This document shows, in pieces, positions 6,934-16,217 of a stretch of 25,380 nt of DNA. The DNA is taken from contig QNDZ01000004.1 in NCBI GenBank assembly GCA_003646055.1, positions 1 through 25,380 on the forward strand, in the 5' to 3' direction. The notes beneath the pieces were generated by a model. It was given only the letters and a program-made list of their open reading frames with translations, ran no database searches and was not told the DNA's origin. The position numbers and the translations under genes are program-made. Numbering within the stretch: position 1 is the stretch's first letter; each line of letters opens with the position of its first letter. The DNA is from a bacterium (GTDB lineage Bacteria > Hydrothermota > UBA3072 > B12-G15).

Positions 6934-9900
6934 TTATCTGATTATTATAAACCTGTCTGTCTTACTATAATTACCCGCCTTCAGCCTGTAGAAGTATATA
7001 CCTGCAGGAAGCCCATCAATCTTCCATGTGTGATAACCTGGCTCAAGAACGGTGTTCTCCTTCCTCACAATCCTTCCTGCCCTATCAATCACCGCAAGTT
7101 CCACTTTGACCTTCTCTGGAATTCCCAGTTTTATTCCCACACCTGCAATTCCGATGCTCTGAACAAGATGAGCGCTGAAACTGGTGGGAATATCCTTTAC
7201 ACCCGTGTAGTTATACTGCACACTCATTGTATCATTGCTCGCATCAACATCAACAGACCAGGCAGTGTAGAATGTCCATGTCGGGATATTGGGCAGGTAA
7301 TTATCAAGATACCATTTGGAGAATACCACATCTGCTGTGTCATTCACAAAATCACTTCCATGAACAAGAACACTGTCTGTATGAACAGGATATCCATTTG
7401 TATCAACCACAAGATACACAAAGAATGAATCTATTGCGGTTTTCCCCAAATTCACCACATAACACTCTGGTGTGATTGAATCACCAGCATTCATAGGACC
7501 TGACGGAGAAATGATGGAATCAAGGGACACATCATTCCCAACCACTATATCAGCATCATTCCTCGGTTCAATCTTGTAATTACCATAGGAGTATTTTACA
7601 ACACCTGTAAGGGATGCTATATGCCACCCAACATGGGTTACAAATGTATAATTACCATCGTCATCCACAATGCAGGTGTCTGCGCCATCCGTAACCTTCC
7701 ACTCTCCGTATGTATTCATACTATCACTCACAACCACGCTGTTCAACCTTACAAGAACACCTTCAAGTGCTTCATTGGTATCAACATCACCCGGTGTTGT
7801 CTCATAAGGAGATGGTGGATTGGATGCAGCCCCATGGTTTGTAATGTGGCATGGTGCTGTAAGCTCTGTAAGGCCATTATACTCTGATACAATCCCTGCT
7901 ATGGTGATAGAGTCTCCCGTGTTCACACTGTGTCCATAGTTATCATACACATAGATTCCATTCCACGGGCCATTCCCACTCTGTATATAGAATGCCCCAC
8001 TGAATACATCGTGCCCACCTGTAACCACACCTGTCACGACCACAGCGCTGTCAACAAATGGTGATGCACCTGTGGTTGAGTACTGGAGTCCGTATATGGT
8101 GGTATCAATAACAGGATGGTTGGGAAACCCTGGAGTAACCACCTTTGTTGCATAAAAGTCAGCAAGGTTGTTGTCCGTATCGTCTCCATCGGGCAGTCTT
8201 ATCAAAGCAGCAGGTCCCGGGTCAACTGTGGGTGCGGTTTCTCCAGTGAACACCCAGGTAGTTGTGTCAGCATAACCGTAACCAACAGCATCAAGCACGG
8301 TGGTATCACCACCTGCAATCAATAGAAGCATTATGTTGTCAGGACCATTCTGATAATCCACTGCAGAGGTCACGGTATCTGCATTATCGCAGTTATCTCC
8401 CACAACAAAGAAACCATCCCCTGGTATTACCCAGCCAGAAAGGTCTATGTCCTGATAGTATGACCCTCCATTGCCATTCACACCAACGATGTGAATGCTA
8501 TCAAGTGGTGCACCAGCAGGACCATAAATCTCAACAAATGCAGCAGAATCACCAGAGAATGGTGTATCGTAGTAAAGTTCGTTCAGTGAAATTTCACCTG
8601 CCTTTGGTGCAATGTAAAGAACCCCTGCATCTGAAGGGCTGTAGTTATAGTTGTATCCCTTTGAACCTGTCCCGCTCAGGTCTGCATATATCCATGGGCC
8701 ATGGTCAAAGGAGTATCTCACGCAGAAGTCATAGTACCCATATGGTGCATCAGCAGGTATTGAAATACTGCCCATGTACTCGTAGTTATTTCCCGTATTA
8801 CCATGAGCAGAGTTGAATTCCATATCAAACCACTTCCATGTTGTATCCTCGTATGGAAGGCTACCATCCGGTCCATAACCCACCTGAAAATGAACCTGTC
8901 CTTGCCAAGTGTATCCACATCTGTTACACCAGCCTCATAAACCTGTCCATAAATAAAGGTAGTATTCTCACCACGGTGACCAATAACTGATGGAGGCCAC
9001 TGGGTATTGCACCAATCAGCATAAGGCGGCATATCTGCTGTGTTGAAGTAGTTGTAAATCCTGTTCACAAGTGTATCCCTCTCCGCTGGAACAGTGAAAT
9101 CCCTCATCTCATATACAATGTATGCACCTCCATAATACAGACCATTGTACCTTATACCTCCCGGGGTCTCTGTTGAATCACCCGTTGTAACATACATGAA
9201 TGGATATGACATATCAGCACTATCAGCATAATATCTGGCAAAGGTGTAAACAAGGTCAGGATAGTATGAAAATGTATGGAGGTCGGGCATATTATCCGAT
9301 ATAGGGTCGCCGGTTATTCCCACAATGGTATCGTTGTCAGTAGAATATGAAAGTTCGTCTTTAATGTAATGTACCCTGAAGTACTTCTGGAGGAAAGGCT
9401 TTCCTTCAGAACTGTATGCTATGTCATCACCCGATATAAAAAGGAACTTCCTGTCTGTGCCTGTTCCGGACTCAAGGAATTCTCCAAGTGCATTGAACAT
9501 GGTCGTATCAGGAGAGTAATTGTAAATGGAAAACAGTGCCCAAACATTTGTCCAGAGAGAGAGTGAATCCCTTATGTTCTCAATATCCGAAGATGCGACA
9601 AAATCATAACCAATCCCGAGTGCTTCAAAACTCACAATGAGGGATTCGGCATCTGCTGGACCATAAGATGCATTTTGATACATAATAAGGTCTGCTGCAG
9701 TCGGAAGAATTCCATAGACATATGCTCCAGTCTCGGGATTGGTTGATACATTACTCAAATTATCCATTGCCAAAATATACCATGCAATCTTCGTTCCTCT
9801 TGTTTGTGCAGGTATAAGCCCTGCAAAGGTATCTCCTGAAACCTGCACCATCCCAACACCTGTGAATGGAGACCAGCCAGAACCTGTGTTTGTGGCATAG

Positions 9901-10661
9901 TAGAGGGTTTCAGCCATCACACCTGAAGGGTCTGTTATTACTGCGATTACTGTATCAGGTGCTCCCGTCTGGAAGTGGGAACCCGGACCAGAAACAATCT
10001 CTATGGAAGGTCCTGTAATATCACTAACAAGACACTCAGGTCCACTCACATCGTCAAGATAGAGATAATACATGTAATCAGACAGATACCTGAATGCAAC
10101 ATATATAGTGTCGTCCCCGAAGTCATCAAGGGATAGTGCCATCTCGGAATAAGAGGTGTTCGCAAAACTGGTATCCACAAGCACATTTGTGAAACTGGAC
10201 ATGGCAGTATCAGTGGTGGAAACAAGGACCTGGATAGATTCAGCACTATAACTGGTAGCTGTTCTCCACCAGAATCTTATAGTATCCGCACCTGCTGAAG
10301 TGACTATAAGTGGTGGTGTGATCAACCATTCTTCTGCATTGTAGGTATCATATGAACCAAACCTTATGCAATACGAACCGGTATGGGGATAAGAGGAACT
10401 TTGGGATACTGTATCACTTGATGCTGCATTTACATTCCTCACGATCCATCCGGTTGGGGGGAAGTTAGTCTCAAACCCTTCGTTCAGTGGTGCCTTAACT
10501 CCTTTAACAGCAACATTTCCGGAAGGAGGAACTATCCTATTCCCAACATCCACGATAATTCCTGGAAACTTCAGAACCTGTTCAGGCTCCTTACCCTTTT
10601 CCTGGGCGACAACAGCAATACCTGCAAAAAGCAATAATAACAAGAAAACCCTGCCTCGCAT
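6934..10661 (-). pseudogene. Large secreted multidomain protein with T9SS-type sorting domain; one frameshift
   Basis: Two reading frames (10661 to 8718 and about 8886 to 6934) form one protein of about 1,240 residues once a single missing base near 8884-8890 is restored, so that ...GKDRFIF joins QVGYGPDGS. Order of parts: signal peptide MRGRVFLLLLLFAGIAVVAQ; a cleaved-adhesin (jelly-roll) domain beginning NEGFETNFPPTGWIV; a linker Ig-like part; a GATase-like alpha/beta part; a QVGYGPDGS beta-domain; a lamin-tail domain starting ISLNELYYD; an OB-fold-like part; a CARDB-like Ig domain; and a C-terminal FlgD/T9SS sorting domain ending PAGIYFYRLKAGNYSKTDRF. The ATG at 10661 follows AAGGAGG by five bases. 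The protein is probably exported and anchored or released by type IX secretion. Whether the frameshift is real or a sequence error cannot be told here; both halves are otherwise intact. Confidence 0.85.
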
Positions 10662-10691
10662 AGACACCTCCTTTTAATATTGTTAGGTTTT

Positions 10692-10719
10692 ATTTTAACA
10701 TTTATAGAAATAAAGTCAA
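10692..10719 (-). promoter_or_regulatory. Promoter of the surface-protein gene
   Basis: Minus strand -35 TTGACT at 10719-10714 and -10 TAAAAT at 10697-10692 with a 16-base spacer, followed by a leader of about 25 bases with AAGGAGGTG. The -35 hexamer overlaps the TGA stop codon of queG (10718-10716). Confidence 0.65.
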
Positions 10720-11624
10720 CATCTTCTGATAAGTTTAAGATTATCAATGAGTTTATCTATTGAAATTCTGGACGCTGGTGTCTCCTTCAAGACTTCTTGA
10801 AATTCTTTCCTCAAAATCTTTTCGGATAGGCTCTTCAACATAGGCTCTGTGATAATTGGAGTTCTAAAGAGTTTATACTCTATATTCCTGTTTCTGTTAA
10901 AAGGACAGACCATCTGGCATGCATCGCATCCAAGAACCCAGCCTGATGTCCTGCCTGTCCATTCCTCTGCAACCCTTCCCTTCCTTTCTATTGTGAGGTA
11001 TGAGATACACCTTCTGGCATCGAGTTTGTAATCCTGAAAAATGGCACCAGTTGGGCATGCATCTACACACAGGAAGCATTCGCCACATCTATTATCCACT
11101 TTTTTATCAGGCTCCAGTTCAACATCCATAAAGATTTCACCAAGGAAAAAGAATGAACCCAGTTTTTCGTTCACCACAAGGGTATTCTTCCCGTACCACC
11201 CAATCCCCGCCCTCACTGCAAGTGCCTTCTCCATAACAGGGGCAGTATCCACAAAAACCCTTCCATTTATACCAGGCTGAAGCTCTTTGACTTTGTTAAG
11301 AACCCTCTTCAATGCCTTTTTCATCACCCTGTGGTAGTCCTGATAAAGAAGGTATGAGGAGAGTTTAAACCTGCCTTCATATGCATAATTCTGAACAGGA
11401 TACGCAGCAGCACATATCAGGATGGATTTCACTCCAGGAAAAAGTTCTTCAGGGTTTAGACGTTTCTCTATATTTCTTTCAAGGTAATCCATTTCACCGT
11501 TGTATCCATGTTTCAACCATTCCCTGAAATAATCACCATCAAGGGGCTCTGGTGAGGCTATCCTGCAGAGATTGAATCCTTCCTGAATGGCAAAATCTAT
11601 TATTCTTTCCTTGAGCTTTTCCAT
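10716..11624 (-). CDS. queG: Epoxyqueuosine reductase
   Basis: Last step of queuosine biosynthesis: reduces epoxyqueuosine to queuosine in tRNA with a cobalamin cofactor and two [4Fe-4S] clusters. The protein has about 302 residues. RVFVDTAPVMEKALA carries the expected catalytic Asp (about residue 126), followed by RAGIGWYGKNT. Cluster cysteines lie at about 180, 183, 186, 190 (CGECFLCVDACP) and 206, 233, 236, 240 (CDACQMVCP). The C-terminal HEAT-like extension of longer homologues is missing, as in short QueG forms. The ATG at 11624 lies inside the end of the LolA-like gene (25-base overlap) without a clear ribosome site; a TTG four codons upstream is an alternative. Third gene of the ftsK unit. 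Confidence 0.93.
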   Translation of the reverse strand: MEKLKERIIDFAIQEGFNLCRIASPEPLDGDYFREWLKHGYNGEMDYLERNIEKRLNPEELFPGVKSILICAAAYPVQNYAYEGRFKLSSYLLYQDYHRVMKKALKRVLNKVKELQPGINGRVFVDTAPVMEKALAVRAGIGWYGKNTLVVNEKLGSFFFLGEIFMDVELEPDKKVDNRCGECFLCVDACPTGAIFQDYKLDARRCISYLTIERKGRVAEEWTGRTSGWVLGCDACQMVCPFNRNRNIEYKLFRTPIITEPMLKSLSEKILRKEFQEVLKETPASRISIDKLIDNLKLIRRC

Positions 11625-12106
11625 TGAGGGGGACAATAAATATCTATATGCTTCTTAATGGTTGGGGAATTGAAGACAAACCAGAAAACCTGTTCCCCTG
11701 CATAGATCCTCATTTTTCTGGGGAATCCAGCCCTGAAGTAAATCCTTGCACTATCCAGGCCTATTGAATCCACAGGTATTATGGTGAGTAAAGAACCCCT
11801 CTCTATTCTTCTGAACATCTCTTTATCAAAGAAGAGTTTATCAAGACCGAAGGGCATCGTTGTTTCAATGGGTTTTTCTTCATTCTCAAGATAAATCCAG
11901 ACATTGCTTCCTTTACCCACAAGGACCTGTTTTTCAGGCTTCAGAACCTCTATCCTGAAACCCTCTGTTGATACATAGATTCTCCCTGTGAATGCCATTC
12001 TCGTCTCCCCTGCCTGAAGGGTCTCAACAAATGTTGAAACAAAAACCCCTTTATGAATAACCCTTTCAAAGTCTGTTAAGAGGGAGGATAAGACAAGCAA
12101 AATCAT
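11600..12106 (-). CDS. LolA-like outer-membrane lipoprotein carrier protein
   Basis: A 168-residue periplasmic protein resembling LolA/LolB-fold lipoprotein chaperones: a short hydrophobic start MILLVLSSLL, then alternating beta strands such as MAFTGRIYVSTEGFRIEV, VWIYLENEEKPIETTM, and the late strand ARIYFRAGFPRKMRIY. Sequence conservation of this fold is low, so the family call rests on pattern, length and position next to ftsK, a common neighbour. The ATG overlaps the ftsK stop (ATGA), and a stop codon seven codons upstream in frame with no alternative start between fixes this N-terminus. The signal peptide is unusually short and lacks a positive charge. Confidence 0.75.
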   Translation of the reverse strand: MILLVLSSLLTDFERVIHKGVFVSTFVETLQAGETRMAFTGRIYVSTEGFRIEVLKPEKQVLVGKGSNVWIYLENEEKPIETTMPFGLDKLFFDKEMFRRIERGSLLTIIPVDSIGLDSARIYFRAGFPRKMRIYAGEQVFWFVFNSPTIKKHIDIYCPPQWKSSRKE

Positions 12107-14385
12107 ATGGGTAAATCTTCCTCTCTATCAATCAGGACATCCCTGGGCTTTGAACCCTTTGAAGGACCAACGATACCAAGTGATTCTAACTGGTCAATAA
12201 TCCTTGCAGCCCTGTTATAACCAATCTGTAGTTTCCTCTGGAGCATTGAGGCAGACGCACTCCTCATTCGCACAACAATCCTTGCTGCCTCTGGAAGGAG
12301 TTCATCATATTCTTCAAACCCATCCCCACCAGGTGTCTCCCCGGGTATTGTAAGGTCAAACTCCTCAAGCGGTGGATAGAATGTTATTTCATGGACAAAA
12401 TCAAGGAAACTCTCTTCATCAATTCCCACCTCTTTTTTCAGAAACCTTGCAAAACTCTCAAGCCTGTCATCAGACCCTGGAAGGTAGGGTGATGATATTG
12501 CACCCAGCATATCCTCTTCAAGCACCAGCGTGAGTATCTTTTCAGGATTTTCAAACCTCTCCTTTAGGAGTTCTCCAAGATACATTCCACCAATGAGTTT
12601 CACAATCTTTTCAGTCTCATCGGTGGAGATATAAGGACCATGAAGCCTGATTGGTGCTGCTCCCTTTGGTGGCATGAACAACATATCACCCTTTCCAAGC
12701 AGTTTCTCCGCTCCAATGGTATCCATTATTGTCTTTGCATCGTTCCTTGAAGGAACCTGGAACGCAATCCTTGAAGGGAAGTTGGCCTTTATAAGTCCTG
12801 TAATCACATCCACAGATGGCCTCTGGGTAGCAAGAACAAGGTGGATACCCACTGCCCTTGCCTTCTGTGCAAGCCTTATCAAAACCCTCTCAACCTCCCT
12901 CCCCTTCTGGAGAAGAAGGTCAGCAAGTTCATCAACAACAATCAGTATATACGGCATCTTATCTCTCACTTTTCTGTTGTAGGCATTAATATCCCTCACA
13001 CCAACACGGGAGAGTTCTCTGTACCTCACCTCCATTAGTTCTTCTGCCCTCTTCAAGATTTTCACTGCGTCCTCTGATTCTGTTATTGCAGGGAATAGCA
13101 AATGAGGAATTCCATTGTAAATGGAAAGTTCAATCCTCTTTGGGTCAATCATAATAAATCTTACCTCGGAAGGGGTTGCCTTGTAAAGAATACTTGTGAT
13201 AAGGGAATTCAGGAATACACTCTTACCAGAACCCGTGACCCCTGCAACCAGAAGATGGGGCATTTCCCCGATATCAGAGAAGTAAGGAGTACCTGTGATG
13301 TCCTTACCTATGGGAATATAAAGCATGGAGGGATTGGTCTGGAAACTCTTATCAAGTAATAGTTCCTTCAGGTATACAATCTCCCTGTTCCTGTTGGGAA
13401 TCTCTATACCAACAACCTCCTTACCAGGAATGGGTGCAAGGATTCTTAGTTTCTCTGCCCTGAGTGCCATTGCAAGGTCATCAGAAAGGGAGGCTATTCT
13501 GGAAATCTTCACACCAGAAGACGGTCTGTATTCAAACCTTGTAATTACCGGACCAACAATGATGTTGATAACCTCCCCTTCCACCCCCATATCCCTGAGT
13601 TTCTCCTCAAGGAGGGTTGCCTTCTCCTTCAGAACATTCATTTCCTCCCTTCTCTCCTTCACTGGTTCAGAAAGAAGGGAGAGAAACTTCTCTTTATACC
13701 CAGTAACCTCTATTACCTTCTCCTCCTTCACTTCCTCCTTCTTTTTTTTCTCCTCTTTTTTCTCTTTCTTAACAACCCTCTTTTTCTCCCTTCTAACCGC
13801 CTTCTTCCTCACTGGTTTTTCAGTGGAGACAACAGGTTTCTCCCTTCTCTTAATCCTGATAAACCCTGTCTCAATGAACAGGAAGGTAAAGATGGCAAGA
13901 AGGAATACAGATACGATTATACCACCAGAGAGACCGATCCCTTCCACAATCAAATTACCCACCTTAGAACCAAGTTCACCAGACCATACAGGCGGAAGTT
14001 TGAAATATCCAAGTGTGATAAAAAGGACAAAGAATAAACCTGTTATGAAACCACCTATCCTGAAAAATAGCCTGTTGAATGTATTCCTGAGAAGCCCCAC
14101 TCCTCCAAGAAAAACAAGCACTGGAATAACAAGTGAACTTATTCCAAAGGCATTGAAGAGAAGTTTGGATAAATAATGGCCAAGGGGTCCAAAAAGATTC
14201 TTGTTAACACTCCCTGAAATCAGGTATGATACCATACTCAAAAAGACAACAATGGAGAGAAAAAGGAGAAGGAGGCCATTCAACCTCTGCTTCTTCCTTC
14301 CCTCCATATCCCTGAAAACAAGGTAAACTGCCCTGCTCAAAAGAACAAGCAGTCCAAGTGCAAGCAGAATATAAAGTGCAAGCAT
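12103..14385 (-). CDS. ftsK: DNA translocase FtsK/SpoIIIE
   Basis: Septum-anchored dsDNA pump that clears and resolves chromosomes at division. The 760-residue protein has hydrophobic membrane segments within residues 1-175 (about 1-20, 36-57, 80-100, 108-128, 150-172), a Lys/Glu-rich linker (about 178-226), the motor alpha/beta domains with Walker A GVTGSGKS (382-389) and Walker B YILIVVDELADLL (about 479-491), the ATQRPS segment, and a C-terminal winged-helix gamma domain (MRSASASMLQRKLQIGYNRA) that reads polar DNA sequences. The ATG is preceded by a promoter placed for a leaderless message and by no Shine-Dalgarno. First gene of ftsK-lolA-like-queG. Confidence 0.97.
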   Translation of the reverse strand: MLALYILLALGLLVLLSRAVYLVFRDMEGRKKQRLNGLLLLFLSIVVFLSMVSYLISGSVNKNLFGPLGHYLSKLLFNAFGISSLVIPVLVFLGGVGLLRNTFNRLFFRIGGFITGLFFVLFITLGYFKLPPVWSGELGSKVGNLIVEGIGLSGGIIVSVFLLAIFTFLFIETGFIRIKRREKPVVSTEKPVRKKAVRREKKRVVKKEKKEEKKKKEEVKEEKVIEVTGYKEKFLSLLSEPVKERREEMNVLKEKATLLEEKLRDMGVEGEVINIIVGPVITRFEYRPSSGVKISRIASLSDDLAMALRAEKLRILAPIPGKEVVGIEIPNRNREIVYLKELLLDKSFQTNPSMLYIPIGKDITGTPYFSDIGEMPHLLVAGVTGSGKSVFLNSLITSILYKATPSEVRFIMIDPKRIELSIYNGIPHLLFPAITESEDAVKILKRAEELMEVRYRELSRVGVRDINAYNRKVRDKMPYILIVVDELADLLLQKGREVERVLIRLAQKARAVGIHLVLATQRPSVDVITGLIKANFPSRIAFQVPSRNDAKTIMDTIGAEKLLGKGDMLFMPPKGAAPIRLHGPYISTDETEKIVKLIGGMYLGELLKERFENPEKILTLVLEEDMLGAISSPYLPGSDDRLESFARFLKKEVGIDEESFLDFVHEITFYPPLEEFDLTIPGETPGGDGFEEYDELLPEAARIVVRMRSASASMLQRKLQIGYNRAARIIDQLESLGIVGPSKGSKPRDVLIDREEDLPI

Positions 14386-14391
14386 ATTTCC

Positions 14392-14420
14392 ATATTAACC
14401 ATTAAACCTCTCCAAGTCAA
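14392..14420 (-). promoter_or_regulatory. Promoter of ftsK unit
   Basis: Minus strand -35 TTGACT at 14420-14415, 17-base spacer, -10 TAATAT at 14397-14392, then six bases to the ATG at 14385. The -35 begins exactly 35 bases before the start codon, as at ndk and the first pilB/gspE gene. Confidence 0.6.
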
Positions 14421-14462
14421 GCCTGAAGAGAAGTGTTTGCAGAAATGTTCCAATCATCCCCC

Positions 14463-14490
14463 TTGCATTCCTCCCTGTTTTGGTTATCAT
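14463..14490 (+). promoter_or_regulatory. Probable promoter of adenine deaminase unit
   Basis: -10 candidate TATCAT at 14485-14490 (5 of 6 matches) with a weak -35 TTGCAT at 14463-14468 and a 16-base spacer. Eight bases separate the -10 from the ATG at 14499 and there is no Shine-Dalgarno, so a leaderless start is possible. It lies back to back with the ftsK promoter. Confidence 0.45.
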
Positions 14491-14498
14491 TCTTTATT

Positions 14499-16217
14499 AT
14501 GAGAATAAGAGATATAATACCTGTTGCACTCGGTGAAAAGGAAGCAGATGTTCTCCTGAAGAATGCAAAGATTGTTAATGTATTTTCAGGGGATATTGAA
14601 GAGGGAAATATTGCCCTCTATAGAAAGAGAATTGCAGGCATAGGTGATTACAAAAAGGGGAAAAAGATAATTGACCTGAAAGGTGCATTCATTGTCCCGG
14701 GCCTTATTGATGCACACCTCCACATAGAGAGTTCCATGCTCTCTCCAAGGGAGTTTGCAAGGGCTGTTCTTCCACGGGGAACAACAACCATTATTGCAGA
14801 CCCGCATGAAATAGCAAATGTCATAGGGCTTGATGGGGTTGAATACATGATAAAGATAACAGAGGGCATTCCCATGAATGTATATATAACACTCCCCTCT
14901 GCAGTCCCTGCCACTGAACTTGAGACATCAGGGGCAAGGCTTGGTGTTGAGGATATGATTGGATTCCTTGAAAAACATCCCAGAATACTTGCTCTTGGTG
15001 AGGTAATGAATTTCCCTGGTGTGCTTTCAAGGGACAGGGAACTGATTGCAAAGATTGAACTTCTCAGGCACAGGTATAAAAAGATTGATGGTCATGCACC
15101 AGGCCTGAGGGGTAAAAAACTGAATGCCTACATTGATGCCTTTATCCGTTCAGACCACGAGTCCACAAGACCTGATGAAGCAGAGGAGAAATTAAGAAGA
15201 GGAATGCAGGTCTTTATAAGGGAAGGGAGTGCTGCAAAGAATCTCCATGCGCTTCTCCCCATTGTGAATGATATGAATCACCACTATATCTCCTTCTGTA
15301 CAGATGACAGAAGCCCTGAGGATATTTTAAGGGAAGGTCACATTGATTACATGGTGAGGGAGGCAATTAAATACGGAATCTCACCTGTGATTGCAATAAG
15401 GATGGCAACAATAAACACTGCAAGGTATTTCAACCTGAGGAGCATGGGTGCAATTGCCCCTGGATACAAGGCAGACTTCCTGGTGGTGAACGACCTGAAA
15501 GAATTCAGGATTGAGATGGTGATAAAGGACTCACAGATTGTAGCAAGGAATGGGGAAATGATTGTTGATGTTTCAGGTATATTCCCTGAATCAAATGGAA
15601 GGATAGGACCAATGAATCCAGCAAAAATAAGGTTGAAGGACCTTGTGATTGTGGACAGGGGCAAAAGGATAAGGGTTATTAAACTTGTAAAGGACAATCT
15701 CATAACAGAGGAATTGAAATTAAAACCAAAAACAAAGAATGGGAAAATCCTTCCTGATAAAGAGAGGGACATTTCAAAGATATTGGTGGTTGATAGATAT
15801 ACAGGGAAAAACTTCTCATTAGGATTTGTTACGGGATTGGGGCTTACTCACGGAGCAATAGGAACAAGTGTGGGACATGACTCTCACAACATATCAATCG
15901 CTGGACAGAATGACAGGGACATTCTCCATGCACTTGATGAGATTAAAAGGATGGGTGGTGGACTTGTGGTTGTGGACAATCAAAAAACACTGGCAAAACT
16001 ACCACTTCCCATAGGTGGTCTTATGTCGGACAGAACACTTGAAGAGGTGAATAAAAAACTCCACAGGTTGCAGATGGCAATTAGAAAACTTGGATGTTCC
16101 TATGACCCATTTATGACCCTTTCCTTCATTCAGTTACCTGTAATACCAGAAATCAGGATTACTGACAAAGGGATAGTGAAGGTATCATCACAGAGGATTG
16201 TACCATTATGGGTCTAA
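14499..16217 (+). CDS. ade: Adenine deaminase
   Basis: Amidohydrolase that converts adenine to hypoxanthine plus ammonia in purine salvage. The 572-residue length is normal for bacterial Ade. Metal-site motifs are GLIDAHLHIESSM, DPHEIANV, GEVMNFPGV, GHAPGL and FCTDDRSPEDI; the C-terminal half has the family's own GHDSHNI and GGLMSD segments. A start 22 codons upstream is open, but MRIRDIIPVALGEK matches the usual N-terminus and lies just after a -10-like TATCAT. The final ten bases overlap the next gene. Deaminated products would feed the IMP pool. Confidence 0.96.
   Translation: MRIRDIIPVALGEKEADVLLKNAKIVNVFSGDIEEGNIALYRKRIAGIGDYKKGKKIIDLKGAFIVPGLIDAHLHIESSMLSPREFARAVLPRGTTTIIADPHEIANVIGLDGVEYMIKITEGIPMNVYITLPSAVPATELETSGARLGVEDMIGFLEKHPRILALGEVMNFPGVLSRDRELIAKIELLRHRYKKIDGHAPGLRGKKLNAYIDAFIRSDHESTRPDEAEEKLRRGMQVFIREGSAAKNLHALLPIVNDMNHHYISFCTDDRSPEDILREGHIDYMVREAIKYGISPVIAIRMATINTARYFNLRSMGAIAPGYKADFLVVNDLKEFRIEMVIKDSQIVARNGEMIVDVSGIFPESNGRIGPMNPAKIRLKDLVIVDRGKRIRVIKLVKDNLITEELKLKPKTKNGKILPDKERDISKILVVDRYTGKNFSLGFVTGLGLTHGAIGTSVGHDSHNISIAGQNDRDILHALDEIKRMGGGLVVVDNQKTLAKLPLPIGGLMSDRTLEEVNKKLHRLQMAIRKLGCSYDPFMTLSFIQLPVIPEIRITDKGIVKVSSQRIVPLWV

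Noticed and set aside
8262..8816. 184-codon plus-strand frame opposite the surface-protein gene
   Set aside because: Composition is His/Gln/Ser-rich as expected from the antisense of a Thr/Asp/Gly-rich protein; no ribosome site or motif.
8880..8895. Programmed -1 ribosomal frameshift in the surface-protein gene
   Set aside because: No X-XXY-YYZ heptamer and no obvious stimulatory structure; a one-base deletion or sequence error is simpler.
13325..14176. 283-codon open frame on the plus strand opposite ftsK
   Set aside because: It is antisense to the ftsK membrane region and Lys/Glu-rich linker; its Ser/Phe-rich low-complexity product mirrors that composition and it has no ribosome site.
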